The position numbers and the translations under genes are program-made. From Myxococcus fulvus (GTDB lineage: Bacteria; Myxococcota; Myxococcia; Myxococcales; Myxococcaceae), in assembly GCF_900111765.1 (NCBI RefSeq), contig NZ_FOIB01000013.1, positions 306,094 through 370,093 on the forward strand: 64,000 bases of DNA, given 5' to 3'. This document shows, one piece after another, positions 9,474 to 18,465 of this stretch (position 1 is the stretch's first letter; every line of letters begins with the position of its first letter). The notes under the pieces were generated by a model. It was not told where the DNA came from and made no database searches. It saw only the letters and a program-made list of their open reading frames with translations.

Positions 9474-10799
9474 ATGAAGCGGCTCCTCCCCGTCTGCCTC
9501 ATGGTCCTCGTGGGCTGTGCCGCCACGAAAGCACGTCCCTCCGAGCACGCGACGTTCATCCAGAACGACTACGCCGCGGCGCTCGCCCAGGCCCGCGCCG
9601 AGCGCAAGCCGCTCTTCATCGACTTCGGCGCGGTGTGGTGTCCGCCGTGCCGGACCATGGAGGCCCAGGTCTTCGCCGCGCCCGGCTTCATCGAGAAGTC
9701 GAAGGACTACGTCCTGCTCGCGGTGGATGTGGATGACCCCATCAACGAGCCGCTCCTGGAGCGCTTCCCGGTGGACAACCTGCCCACGCTGCTGGTGCTC
9801 GACTCCGAGACGGAGACGCCCGCGCTGCGCTGGATGGGCGGCGCGGGTCTGGAGGACGTGCTGGCGCTGCTCGACGATGCCCGACGCGCGTTGAGTGCCC
9901 AGGTGTCGGGACCGGAGCGGCTGCTGCTCGAAGGCGACCGGGCCCATGCCAGGCGGGAGCACGAGCTGGCGGCGCGGAAGTACCAGGAGGCGGTGGAGCA
10001 AGGCCCCAGGGAGTGGAGCCGTCGTGCGAGGGCCGTGGAGTCCGCGCTCAACGCGCTGTGGAACGCCGAGGCCTTCCAGGCGTGCGCGGAGTATGCGGTG
10101 AAGGAGGTCCCGAGTCTCGACGAAGGGAGCAGGGCGGGCCCAGCGAGCACCGCCTACGCCTGCGCGCGGTACGCGAACGAGCCCAAGCCCTGGGCCGCGC
10201 CGGCCATGAAGGCGCTGGAGGTCTATTTCGAGAAGGCCTTCGAGCAGCTCCGGAAGAGCGACGCGAAGGGGCAGACCTGGCTCTACGGCTCCATGGCGGA
10301 CCTGCTCGAGGAGCGCGGCGACAAGGAGGGGGCCCGGAAGCTGTCCGAGGCGTACTACGCGAAGGTGCTCGCGTACCGCGCCGAGGAGACCACGGCGCGG
10401 GGGAGGGCGGCGTGGGACCCTCCGCTCTACAGCGCGGCGGAGTCGAGCGGGCATCTGGCGGACACGCTCGCGCTCTTCGTCCAGACGGAGCGCGAGCTGC
10501 CGGACGACTTCTCCGCCAGCGCGCGGGTGGCCGCGAACCTCCGGGAGCTCGGCCGCTACGACGAGGCGCTTGCGGCGACGGACCGCGCGCTGAAGCGGGC
10601 GCAGGGAGGACGACGGCTGGCGGTGTGGCTGAGCCGGGCGCGGACGCTGGAGCGGGCTGGACGCAAGGACGAGGCGCGCAAGGACCTGGAGACGGCGCTC
10701 GCGGAAGCGGAGCGGCTGCCCAGGATGCAGCGGGAGTTCTCCCAGTACGCGGTGGACGCGGTGAAGGCCGCGTTGGCCTCGCTCGACGCCGCGAAGTAG
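9474..10799 (+). CDS. Thioredoxin-fold lipoprotein with TPR-like region
   Basis: A 441-residue lipoprotein: signal MKRLLPVCLMVLVGCAA with lipobox LVGC. The thioredoxin-like domain (about residues 30-145) has the active site WCPPC in FGAVWCPPCRTME, then the cis-Pro region NLPTLLVLD, resembling DsbD C-terminal/thioredoxin-7 domains. After about residue 150 the protein is alpha-helical with repeats like ARREHELAARKYQEAVEQ, probably TPR-type. It likely acts in the periplasm as a disulphide reductase or carrier. It stands alone after the DUF1801 gene, 27 bp downstream. Confidence 0.82.
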   Translation: MKRLLPVCLMVLVGCAATKARPSEHATFIQNDYAAALAQARAERKPLFIDFGAVWCPPCRTMEAQVFAAPGFIEKSKDYVLLAVDVDDPINEPLLERFPVDNLPTLLVLDSETETPALRWMGGAGLEDVLALLDDARRALSAQVSGPERLLLEGDRAHARREHELAARKYQEAVEQGPREWSRRARAVESALNALWNAEAFQACAEYAVKEVPSLDEGSRAGPASTAYACARYANEPKPWAAPAMKALEVYFEKAFEQLRKSDAKGQTWLYGSMADLLEERGDKEGARKLSEAYYAKVLAYRAEETTARGRAAWDPPLYSAAESSGHLADTLALFVQTERELPDDFSASARVAANLRELGRYDEALAATDRALKRAQGGRRLAVWLSRARTLERAGRKDEARKDLETALAEAERLPRMQREFSQYAVDAVKAALASLDAAK

Positions 10800-11182
10800 C
10801 GCCCCCGCGCCCGTCGGGCGCGCCGCCTCGAAGTGAGGTGTTCCGGTTGGCCGCTCTCTCGGCCTGCCCTGTCCGCGCTCGACGCGCAGACGCAGCGCCC
10901 CCGCCCTCGTCGGGCACTCAGCCCCGATGCGCGGTGCACGGAAGGGGCGCCTTGCGGCCCGCCGTGTCCGCACTCGACGCGCAGACGCAGCGCCCCCGCG
11001 CGCGTCGGGCACTCAGCCTCGATGCGCGGTGCACGGAAGGGGCGCCTCTCGGCCCGCCGTGTCCGCACTCGCCGCGCAGACGCAGCGCCCCCGCGCTCGT
11101 CGGGCACTCAGCCTCGATGCGCGGATGCACGGAAGGGGCGCCTCGCGGTCTGCCATGTCCGCACTCGACGCGCAGACGCAAG
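10800..11182. repeat. 95-bp tandem repeat array
   Basis: The gene-free stretch 10800-11311 is mostly filled by tandem copies of a 95-bp unit. Units start with TGTCCGCxCTCGACGC at 10870, 10965, 11060 and 11156 (spacing 95, 95, 96); the last is cut after about 27 bp, and a degenerate half copy begins at 10800. Inside each unit GCGCCCCC and GGGGCGC can pair as a hairpin. 95 is not a multiple of three and the frames are not conserved, so it is not coding. The remaining 11183-11311 shows nothing recognisable. Confidence 0.85.
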
Positions 11183-11311
11183 GGGCCAGTGCCCAGGGCT
11201 CGACTCCCGCGGACGGCCGTGTCGTCAGTCGCCTTGCCAAACGGGCCCCGGACGAGCGACACCCACGCCGACCCGAGACCTGCTCGCGGGTCGGCGCGGA
11301 TGCCCGGAGCT

Positions 11312-12904
11312 TCAGCGGACCTCGAACTCGTAGATGCGCATCGCCGGCGTGAAGTTCTGCGTGGGCAGCGTCACGTGGAGCCGGATGTAGCGCGCGGACG
11401 TGGCGGCGATGGGGTGCGTGGAGACGTCCGCGGTGTTGGCGCTCACCGTGACGACGGTGTTCCACGTCGTGCCGTTGGTCGACGTCTGGATGGTGAACGC
11501 CTGGGTGTTCCAGGTCGCCGTCTCACCGCCGGCCCCCGCGTGCTTCACGGTGAAGCTGCTGACCGTCTGGGCCGAGCCCAGGTCGACATCCATCCACGCC
11601 GGGGACGTCAGCGAGCAGAACTTGTCGGTGGTGCCGCCCGAGACACTCCCGTTGACCGCCTTGGCCGCCGTCTCGTTGCTGTTGCACGGCGTGGTGCTGC
11701 TGGTGGGCTTGTTCAGCGCCAGGTTGATGAAGCCCGTGCCCACGGAGACCGTCTGGGTCCTGCTGTGGCTCGCCCCGCCGTTGTCCGTCACGGTCAGCGT
11801 GACGTTGTAGCTGCCGCCGCTCGCGTACGTGCGCGCGGGGTTCGTCGCGGTGGACGTGGTGCCGTCGCCGAAGCTCCAGCTGCGCGAGACGATGCTGCCA
11901 TCGGCGTCCGTGGACGCGTCGCTGAACGTCGCCGTGAGCCCGCTGATGGTGACGCCGAAGTTCGCCACCGGCGGCGTGTTGCCGCTGACCGCGGTGTTGA
12001 TGGCCGCCGCGTACTGCGCGCTCGTCCCCTGCGCCGAGCACCGCTGGATGTCGTCGTACAGCCACATGAAGCCGCCAGGGATGCCGGCATTGGCCTTCCA
12101 GTTGGTCATCTTGGTCTGCACCGAAGCCGGGCTGTCACCCGACGCGCAGTTGGTGCCGTGCCGCGACCACAGGCCCGGGGACACCGTCATCCCCATGGCC
12201 GTGTTCCAGCTCGCCGGGTTGTTGCCCGCGCCGCCGTCGTAGACCTGGAGGTAGATGCGGTCCACCGCGCTCCCCAGGTTGTTGCGCAGGTTCCGCCAGA
12301 ACGTCTGCTGCGTGTACGGCACGAAGGCAATCTTGTAGCCCAGGCCAATCAGCATCTGCCCGAAGGTCGTCGTCGGAGCGAGGTCATACGCGCTCTCGTC
12401 GTCGAAGTTCACCGCGTCCGCGCCGGTGATGCTCTTGAGCACCTGGAAGTTGCGGTACAGGATGCTGTTGCTCCCGGTGCCGCAGACCAGCGTGGTGCCG
12501 CAGCCGGCGGCGGTGCCGTTGACCAGCCTCGCCATGCGCTCGAAGTCCGGGACGCTCCAGGCGCCGATGGACACCTCGATGCGATTGACCGACGTGGGCG
12601 CCCGCTTGAGCGTCGCCAGCCGCGTGGGCCACGCCGCGTCGCCGATGTACGCCCCATTCCTGACCACGGGGATGTCGTTGTAGACGAGGTCCCCGTTGTC
12701 CTCGATGTGGAAGCTCCACAGAATCACCGTGGTGAACCCCGAGGCGCGCAGGTCATCCATCACCGCGGTGCCACCGGAGTAGAAGGGTCCTCCACCATAG
12801 ACAGCCGAGTGGGCCTGGGCGGCGGGTGCCAGGAGCACGCCCCAGAGCGTGGCGAGGGTGAAGAACAGACGGCTGGATACAGTCGACGGATTCGATTTCG
12901 ACAT
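11312..12904 (-). CDS. Secreted PKD and F5/8-type C domain protein, possible glycoside hydrolase
   Basis: A 530-residue secreted protein with a signal peptide (cut near AQA-HSA, residue 31). Residues about 32-305 form a domain similar to glycosyl-hydrolase-like (GH18-type barrel) proteins of myxobacteria, with ADAVNFDDESAYD where GH18 enzymes have their acidic motif. A PKD domain follows (about 308-393; VSRSWSFGDGTTST), then a discoidin/F5/8-type C domain (about 395-530; LALNKPTSS, WMDVDLGSAQTV, RYIRLHVTL). The accessory domains suggest polysaccharide or surface binding. Activity is inferred; the full GH18 catalytic motif is not seen. GAGGA precedes the ATG. Confidence 0.75.
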   Translation of the reverse strand: MSKSNPSTVSSRLFFTLATLWGVLLAPAAQAHSAVYGGGPFYSGGTAVMDDLRASGFTTVILWSFHIEDNGDLVYNDIPVVRNGAYIGDAAWPTRLATLKRAPTSVNRIEVSIGAWSVPDFERMARLVNGTAAGCGTTLVCGTGSNSILYRNFQVLKSITGADAVNFDDESAYDLAPTTTFGQMLIGLGYKIAFVPYTQQTFWRNLRNNLGSAVDRIYLQVYDGGAGNNPASWNTAMGMTVSPGLWSRHGTNCASGDSPASVQTKMTNWKANAGIPGGFMWLYDDIQRCSAQGTSAQYAAAINTAVSGNTPPVANFGVTISGLTATFSDASTDADGSIVSRSWSFGDGTTSTATNPARTYASGGSYNVTLTVTDNGGASHSRTQTVSVGTGFINLALNKPTSSTTPCNSNETAAKAVNGSVSGGTTDKFCSLTSPAWMDVDLGSAQTVSSFTVKHAGAGGETATWNTQAFTIQTSTNGTTWNTVVTVSANTADVSTHPIAATSARYIRLHVTLPTQNFTPAMRIYEFEVR

Positions 12905-13250
12905 GGAACAATCCTCGGCAGGGGAATGACGCGATGGACTGCGATGCGTGTCTGGGTGTGAGAGGCATTGCGCCCGCCCACACCCTCACGTGCTCCAGGT
13001 CGCCGGCGTCGGCGACGGCCCACCTTGAGAGGGGCGGGTTCACGCTGTCAATTCAACGTCGAGGATGTCTGGCGATGGTCCGCTGTCGCACGGCGTGAGT
13101 CCGATGCCCCGGTCTTTTTCCTCGTTGGCGGTTCTCGGCGGGCCCTGGTAGGGTTCCTCGCGGGGCGGCTTTGGGTGTGCTTCCTTCTCACTCCTATGAG
13201 GTAGCTCATCCGCTCTCCGCCCCGCTTTTCCCCTCTCTCAGGGAGTCACC
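12905..13250. other. Divergent intergenic region with hairpin
   Basis: A 346-bp divergent spacer between the PKD protein and the RING/TerD-like gene. It holds no convincing ORF. A perfect stem GTCGCCG-GCGT-CGGCGAC lies at 12999-13016; it lacks a T-run, so an operator or RNA hairpin is more likely than a terminator. Promoters for both genes should be here, but no clear -35/-10 pair was found. Confidence 0.5.
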
Positions 13251-15863
13251 ATGGGCGCCCCTTCGCTCGAACTCACGGGCGATTCCGCCGCGCTGTTGCT
13301 CTGGACCACGGGGCTCGTCTTTCCTCCCACGGGCCTGTCCGCCGGCGGTAACGAGAAGGCGCGAGCGGAGGCCCTGCTCGCGCTGGATGCGGACCTGGCG
13401 GGCGTCGGCTACGTGCTCGCGGGCGACCTCCGGGACGCGCTGCTCGCCCTCCCTGACGAGGCCCTGGCCGCGTCCGGCCACTTCCTCTACGAGAACTGCG
13501 CGGCGACCGTGGGCAAGGACCGCCCCTTCGTCCCGCTGTTCCGGAACTTCCCCCAGAGCGTCCCGCGCGACACGGATGCGCTGTTCGTGCAACGCGTGCT
13601 GTCGTGGCTGTACCAGAACCCCGAGCAGCCGTGCATCCACTGCGGCACCCTGGGCTCGGTGCGCGCGCTGTCGCCGTGCGCCCACCTTGTCTGTGAGCGG
13701 TGCTTCGACGGCAAGGACTACTCCGCCTGTCCCATCTGTCGCCGACGCCTGTCGCCGACGGACCCCTTCCTGCAGCCCAAGGAACTCCAGGGCGCTTCGC
13801 GGACTGTCTACTCCATCCGTCGCAGCCAGCTGACGCGGTTGTCTTTGGGCACGGACCCCGAGGCCACCGCGAGCGGACTGATGCGGCGGCTGGCGTCGCG
13901 GTCCACGGTGCTCAACCCTCGCGACCTGGAGATCCTCAAGCGGCTCGTGTCCTCCTTCGGTCCCCGGGTGCTGGGTTGGTTGCCTCGGCGCATCCCGGTG
14001 AAGGAGACCCTGGCGCTCATCGTGGGGCTCCTGCTGCGGGAGCCTCGGACGGCGGGGGACGTGCTGGCCGGCGCCGCGGCGCACGTGAAGACCGCCACGG
14101 ATGTGCTCCGCGTGCTGGTGGCGTGGGCGGGTGGCAACCCCGACCTCTCCGTCAAGGTGCCCTTGAAGAGCCCGCCGCGGCAGGTGCGGCGCGCCGTCCT
14201 CCGGATGATGGAGGGCTTCTCCCTGTTGAATGTCACCGAGGACGTCGGGCGCAACCCGGGCCTGTGGAAGGCCTTCGGTGGGCTCTTGCACGTCTTCGAG
14301 GAGTGGCGGCGTCATCCCAAGGTCTCGCTCGCGTTCGCCGTGCTGCGCGGGACGGTGCTCTCCGCGCAGACGCCGTTCGGCGCGACGCTGCTGGGCCTCG
14401 CCCGTGAACATCCCGAGTCCTTCCAGACGCGGGACGTCGAGGGTGGCGTCGTGGTGGAGTTCCGCTCCTGGACCTCGCGCGTCGAGGAGGCGCTGCGCGC
14501 GAAGGCGCTTCCGGATGCGCTGGGCCTGCTCCGGCAGCGGCCCGGTGAGCTGTTGCGCAGGCTGGACCATGTGAGCCGCCTTTCGTTGGCGAGCACGGGC
14601 TCCGCGTCGCTGGAGCCGGAGCTGCTCGCGACGCTCGAGGCCGTGCTGCCCCGGTCTCCGCCCGCGTTGCTGCTCGCCGCCTCGGCGCACCTGCGCAAGC
14701 GGCACCGGCCGTTCGCGCGGCGCATCTTCTTCCCGAAGGGGGAGGCCACGCATGCGTGGGGCATGGACGACCGTCGTCCGCTGCTCCCCGGGGATGTGAT
14801 TGGCCAGCTGGTGGCGCCGCTGGAGCGGGAGCTGCTGCGACGGGCGGAGGCCCTGCCGTCCTTCCCCCACGCGGTCCTCGACGAGGCGCTCGGGGACCTC
14901 CTGGTGCCGATGGCGGAGAAGACGGCCTCGAAGGCGTTGGTGGCGGTGCCTCGCGGCAGCCTGCTTCCGATGCCGGAGGGGAAGGTGCTTCGCTTCTTCG
15001 TCCACTGGACGGAGCCCCAGAACACGTACGTGGACCTGGACCTGTCGGTGGCGCTCTACGACCAGAACTGGTGGCTGGTGGACCGGTGTGACTACACGAA
15101 CCTGCGGCTGGACAACGACGCCGCGGTGCATTCGGGGGATGTCACGTCGGGCTCTCCGCCGCTGGGCGGCGCCGAGTTCCTGGACGTGCACGTGGAGCGC
15201 CTGCTCGCCCAGGGCGTGCGCTATGCCATCCCCGTGGTCTTCTCCTTCAACAGCGTCTCGTTCGACCGGATGGAGGACGCGTTCGCGGGCTTCATGGTCC
15301 GGGACGAGGTGGACGGCGAGCACTTCGATGCGCGCACGGTGGAGCAGCGCTTCGATTTGCAGGGGAGCGCGCAGATTTCGGTGCCGCTCGTCATCGACCT
15401 CGTCGAGAAGCAGCTGCGCTGGGTGGACGTGAAGGTCCCTCCCGAGGATGGCTACCAGAGCGTGGCCCGCTCCCGGGGCGGACTCGCGCACCTGGGCAAG
15501 GACACCCTGGCCTACTTCGGCACCGGTGCCCGGCCCACGCTGTGGGAGCTGGCGAGTCTGCACGCCGCCGCGCGCAGCCGCACCGTGCACGTCCGGCGCC
15601 GGGATGGCTCCGTGGCCCTCCTGAAGCGGGCGGACGGCGAGGACACCGCCTCCTTCCTTCGCAGGCTTCGCGGCCTGGAGGCGGACTCCACCGCGCGGAG
15701 CTTCGAGCCCGGCAAGGCGCCCACGTTCTTCGCGGGGCTGACGGATGTGCCCGCGCTCCCTCGGGGCAGCGAGGGGTATGCCCTGCGCTTCCTGCACACC
15801 TCCGCCGAGGAGGTCACCCGGCTGGCCGCGGGCGACCTGGTCTCCGCGCTGAAGAAGGCGTAG
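13251..15863 (+). CDS. RING-finger protein with TerD-like domain (MXAN_6230/SCO0854 type)
   Basis: An 870-residue protein. Residues 128-163 form a textbook C3HC4 RING finger: Cys128-x2-Cys131-x11-Cys143-x-His145-x2-Cys148-x2-Cys151-x8-Cys160-x2-Cys163. Residues about 579-735 resemble TerD/CABP stress proteins (YVDLDLSVALYD, AVHSGDVTSG, VRYAIPVVFSFN), which are calcium-binding. The long middle part is helical and otherwise unrecognised. The overall arrangement fits the family NCBI calls MXAN_6230/SCO0854 RING-domain protein, known in myxobacteria and streptomycetes, of unknown function. RING domains in eukaryotes bind E2 ubiquitin-conjugating enzymes; whether this one has such a partner is unknown. 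There is no signal peptide, so it should be cytoplasmic. Confidence 0.85.
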   Translation: MGAPSLELTGDSAALLLWTTGLVFPPTGLSAGGNEKARAEALLALDADLAGVGYVLAGDLRDALLALPDEALAASGHFLYENCAATVGKDRPFVPLFRNFPQSVPRDTDALFVQRVLSWLYQNPEQPCIHCGTLGSVRALSPCAHLVCERCFDGKDYSACPICRRRLSPTDPFLQPKELQGASRTVYSIRRSQLTRLSLGTDPEATASGLMRRLASRSTVLNPRDLEILKRLVSSFGPRVLGWLPRRIPVKETLALIVGLLLREPRTAGDVLAGAAAHVKTATDVLRVLVAWAGGNPDLSVKVPLKSPPRQVRRAVLRMMEGFSLLNVTEDVGRNPGLWKAFGGLLHVFEEWRRHPKVSLAFAVLRGTVLSAQTPFGATLLGLAREHPESFQTRDVEGGVVVEFRSWTSRVEEALRAKALPDALGLLRQRPGELLRRLDHVSRLSLASTGSASLEPELLATLEAVLPRSPPALLLAASAHLRKRHRPFARRIFFPKGEATHAWGMDDRRPLLPGDVIGQLVAPLERELLRRAEALPSFPHAVLDEALGDLLVPMAEKTASKALVAVPRGSLLPMPEGKVLRFFVHWTEPQNTYVDLDLSVALYDQNWWLVDRCDYTNLRLDNDAAVHSGDVTSGSPPLGGAEFLDVHVERLLAQGVRYAIPVVFSFNSVSFDRMEDAFAGFMVRDEVDGEHFDARTVEQRFDLQGSAQISVPLVIDLVEKQLRWVDVKVPPEDGYQSVARSRGGLAHLGKDTLAYFGTGARPTLWELASLHAAARSRTVHVRRRDGSVALLKRADGEDTASFLRRLRGLEADSTARSFEPGKAPTFFAGLTDVPALPRGSEGYALRFLHTSAEEVTRLAAGDLVSALKKA

Positions 15864-15873
15864 CGGAGCCGCT

Positions 15874-16650
15874 TCAGAAGGTCGGCAGGTCGTTGGCGAG
15901 ATGGGATGACAATCCCCCGTCGACGACCAGCGTGGTGCCGTTGATGTAGCCACCCGAGGGGCCCGCGACGAAGGCCACCAGTCGGGCCACCTCGTCGGGT
16001 GTGGCGAACCTCCCGGCGGGAATCCTCCGCAGCAGCTCCTCGCGGAGCGCGGGCGGCGCCTTCGCCAGCATCTCCGTGTCGATGTAGCCGGGGCAGATGG
16101 CGTTGCAGGTGATGCCGTGCGCGCCCCACTCGGCGCCGATGGACTTGGAGTAGCCCACCAGCGCGTGCTTGGTGGCCGCGTAGGTGGATGAGAGCGCCCC
16201 GCCGAAGAGGCCGAGGGAGGACGCGATGTTGACGATCCTGCCGAACCTCGCCGCCTTCATGCGCGGCAGGGCCCAGCGGCAGAGCTGGTGGACGGCGTCC
16301 ACGTTCACACCGAAGAGCTGCTCCCACTCGCCGCGGGAGACCTCGTCGGCGCGGTGGAAGGGCCCACCGAAGCCCGCGTTGTTCACGAGGACCCCGGGGA
16401 CTCCCACGGTGGACTCCAGCCTCGCGAGCGTCGCGTCCAGCGCGGCCTCGTTCCCCAGGTCGCACGCGAAGGACCACGCCTGGGCCCCCGAGGCGCGCAG
16501 CTTCTCCTCCTGTCGGGACAGGGCCACCTCGTCCCGCGCGAGGAGGACGACGCGCAGCCCCTGTCCGGCGAGCACCTCCGCGATGGCCGCGCCGATTCCC
16601 CGGCTGGCGCCCGTGACGAGCGCCAGGTCCGCGTTCGAGGGCGACGTCAT
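15874..16650 (-). CDS. SDR-family oxidoreductase
   Basis: A 258-residue short-chain dehydrogenase: nucleotide motif TGASRGIGAA, NNAGFGG after beta-4, catalytic Ser in IASSLGL and the Tyr-x3-Lys pair in YAATKHALVG, then the PGYIDTEM loop and the C-terminal NGTTLVVDGG typical of FabG-like classical SDRs. Arg in VLLARDE after beta-2 suggests NADP preference. Its start overlaps the preceding SDR stop by one base (TGATG), so the two are translated together. Substrate unknown. Confidence 0.88.
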   Translation of the reverse strand: MTSPSNADLALVTGASRGIGAAIAEVLAGQGLRVVLLARDEVALSRQEEKLRASGAQAWSFACDLGNEAALDATLARLESTVGVPGVLVNNAGFGGPFHRADEVSRGEWEQLFGVNVDAVHQLCRWALPRMKAARFGRIVNIASSLGLFGGALSSTYAATKHALVGYSKSIGAEWGAHGITCNAICPGYIDTEMLAKAPPALREELLRRIPAGRFATPDEVARLVAFVAGPSGGYINGTTLVVDGGLSSHLANDLPTF

Positions 16651-17318
16651 CACAGGACTCCCTTGGAGGGGACCAGTCGCAGCTCGTCCACGCGGATGTG
16701 CAAGGGCTTGCGGGCAATCTCCCAGATGGACTCGGCCACGTCCTCCACGGACAGCATGTCGGAGGGGCTGAACTCCGGCCGCGTCTTCCAGAAGGCCGTG
16801 TACACGGCCCCCAGCGACAGCAGCGTGGCCCGGATGGCGTGGTCCTTTCCCTCCGCGTTCAACACGCCCGTGAGCCCGCGGAGGCCATGCTTGGAGGCGG
16901 CGTAGGCGCCATTCATGGGCAGGGTGAGGTGGTCGCTCACCGAGCCGATGTGGACGATTCGCCCTCCGCCGTGCGCCTTCATCCGCTTGAACGCCTCGCG
17001 CGCGCACAGGAAGGCTCCGGTCAGGTTCACATCCAGGCTCCTCCGCCAGTCCGCGAGCGAGGTCTCCTCGATGGGCGTGAAGGCCCCGAAGCCCGAGCAG
17101 TTGACCAGCAGGTGAAGCGGGCCCGCCGCGGACGCCTTGTCGAACAGCGACCTCACGGAGGCCTCATCGGTGACGTCCACCCGCATCGAGTCGGATGACT
17201 CCCGCGTCACGTCCTCCGAGGCGCAGATGACGTGCAGTCCCTCCGCCCGCAGCCTGTGGATGACGGCGGCGCCGATGTTGCCCGTTCCGCCGACGACGAT
17301 TGCATTCCGAGCGCTCAT
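16650..17318 (-). CDS. SDR-family oxidoreductase
   Basis: A 222-residue SDR: GGTGNIGAA nucleotide motif, NCSGFGA in place of the NAG motif, Ser in IGSVSDH and YAASKHGLRG as the catalytic Tyr-x3-Lys. It is shorter than usual because the C-terminal substrate loop is trimmed. ATG at 17318 was taken; an in-frame ATG at 17330 is an alternative and neither has a strong ribosome site. First gene of a two-SDR operon, divergent from the AraC gene that probably controls it. Confidence 0.85.
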   Translation of the reverse strand: MSARNAIVVGGTGNIGAAVIHRLRAEGLHVICASEDVTRESSDSMRVDVTDEASVRSLFDKASAAGPLHLLVNCSGFGAFTPIEETSLADWRRSLDVNLTGAFLCAREAFKRMKAHGGGRIVHIGSVSDHLTLPMNGAYAASKHGLRGLTGVLNAEGKDHAIRATLLSLGAVYTAFWKTRPEFSPSDMLSVEDVAESIWEIARKPLHIRVDELRLVPSKGVL

Positions 17319-17444
17319 GCCGGCAGGCATACAGGCGGTCGTGGTCCGAGACCAGGGCCTTGCGTGAGGGATTGTCCCGCCGCGGTCGGCGCGATTGGCG
17401 CGATTGGATTGGTCCCCCGCCGGGAGGCCCGTTACGTTCCGCCG

Positions 17445-18416
17445 ATGAGCGGAGACCTCGTCCACCTCGCGCCCGATGTGGGCGCGCGTCTTGCCCGGCT
17501 CGGGGCAAACGTGGCCCACGCCACCGCCGCCGCGCGGGTGCCCCCTGGGGGCGCGATGAGCACCGCGCAGTTCTTCCACTTCTGGGAGGTGCTCGGGGAG
17601 TCGTCTCCGGCGGACATCGGCTTGCGCCTCGCGCGTGAGACGCAGGTGCACGAGTACGACATCTCCTCGCTGGCCGCGTTGCACTCCCCGGACCTGGGCA
17701 CGGCCCTGGGCAAGATTGCCCGCTACAAGCGGCTGTGCGGCCCCAAGGACATGTCCGTCGACACCCAGGGCGGCGAGGTCACCGTCCACACGACGTACCT
17801 GCACGCCTCCAGCCCCGCGCCCGCGCGCCTCGTCGATGCCTCTCTGGCCTCGTTGCTGGTGTTGCTGCAGCGCGGGAGCGGGGTGTCCCTGGCGCCCAAG
17901 CGCGTGGAGCTCCTCCGGGCCCGGGCGGACGAGCCGATGCTGATGCGCTTCTTCGGCTGCCCGCTGCGCTTCAAGGCGCGGCGCGACGCGCTCGTCTTCG
18001 ACGCGAAGGTGCTCTCCACGCCCTTCGTCACCCACAACGCGAACCTGCTGCGGGTGTTGCTCCCCAGCCTCGACGAGCGACTCGCGCCCGTCGAGCAGGA
18101 CTCGCTCGTCGAGCGGGTCCGCGCGGTGGTGGCCCGGCGCATGTCGGGGGAGCGGCCCAGCGTGGCGAAGGTGGCCCGGGAGCTGGCGCTCAGTGCCCGG
18201 ACGCTCCAGCGTCGATTGGAGGAGCACGGCCTGAGCTATCAGGAGGTGCTCGACGACGTCCGGCATCGCACGGCGCTGCGGCTCTTGCGCACCGAGCAGG
18301 TGGGCGTGGACGAGATTGCCTTCCTGCTCGGCTTCGAGGAGCTCAACTCCTTCACGCGGGCGTTCCGGGCCTGGGAGGGCACCACGCCGCACCGTTGGCG
18401 CGATTCGATGAGATAG
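17445..18416 (+). CDS. AraC-family regulator with Arabinose_bd-type sensor domain
   Basis: A 323-residue regulator of the OruR/ArgR-like AraC class. Residues about 18-200 form the helical Arabinose_bd sensor region (SSPADIGLRLARE, GKIARYKRL). The C-terminal double helix-turn-helix is clear: VAKVARELALSARTLQRRLE and VDEIAFLLGFEELNSFTRAF, ending GTTPHRWR. Divergent from the two-SDR operon (126 bp) and 49 bp upstream of a third SDR gene, so it may control both sides. Confidence 0.88.
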   Translation: MSGDLVHLAPDVGARLARLGANVAHATAAARVPPGGAMSTAQFFHFWEVLGESSPADIGLRLARETQVHEYDISSLAALHSPDLGTALGKIARYKRLCGPKDMSVDTQGGEVTVHTTYLHASSPAPARLVDASLASLLVLLQRGSGVSLAPKRVELLRARADEPMLMRFFGCPLRFKARRDALVFDAKVLSTPFVTHNANLLRVLLPSLDERLAPVEQDSLVERVRAVVARRMSGERPSVAKVARELALSARTLQRRLEEHGLSYQEVLDDVRHRTALRLLRTEQVGVDEIAFLLGFEELNSFTRAFRAWEGTTPHRWRDSMR

Positions 18417-18465
18417 TGGCGCGTCTGGATTTGAGGCGCGCGGGCTCGCGCCGCATCTTCAGCCC

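Noticed and set aside
10800..11182. CRISPR array
   Set aside because: The units are 95 bp and contiguous without unique spacers; no cas genes are near.
10013..12961. Long plus-strand frame through the 95-bp repeats and opposite the PKD protein
   Set aside because: It crosses the repeat array in varying frames and is of low complexity; the real genes are the thioredoxin-fold lipoprotein and the minus-strand PKD protein.
12999..13016. Rho-independent terminator
   Set aside because: The stem has no T-run on either side and lies between divergent genes, where no terminator is needed.
13206..15953. Long open frame on the minus strand opposite the RING/TerD-like gene
   Set aside because: Antisense shadow typical of GC-rich DNA; no family match, and the plus strand carries the RING zinc ligands in order.
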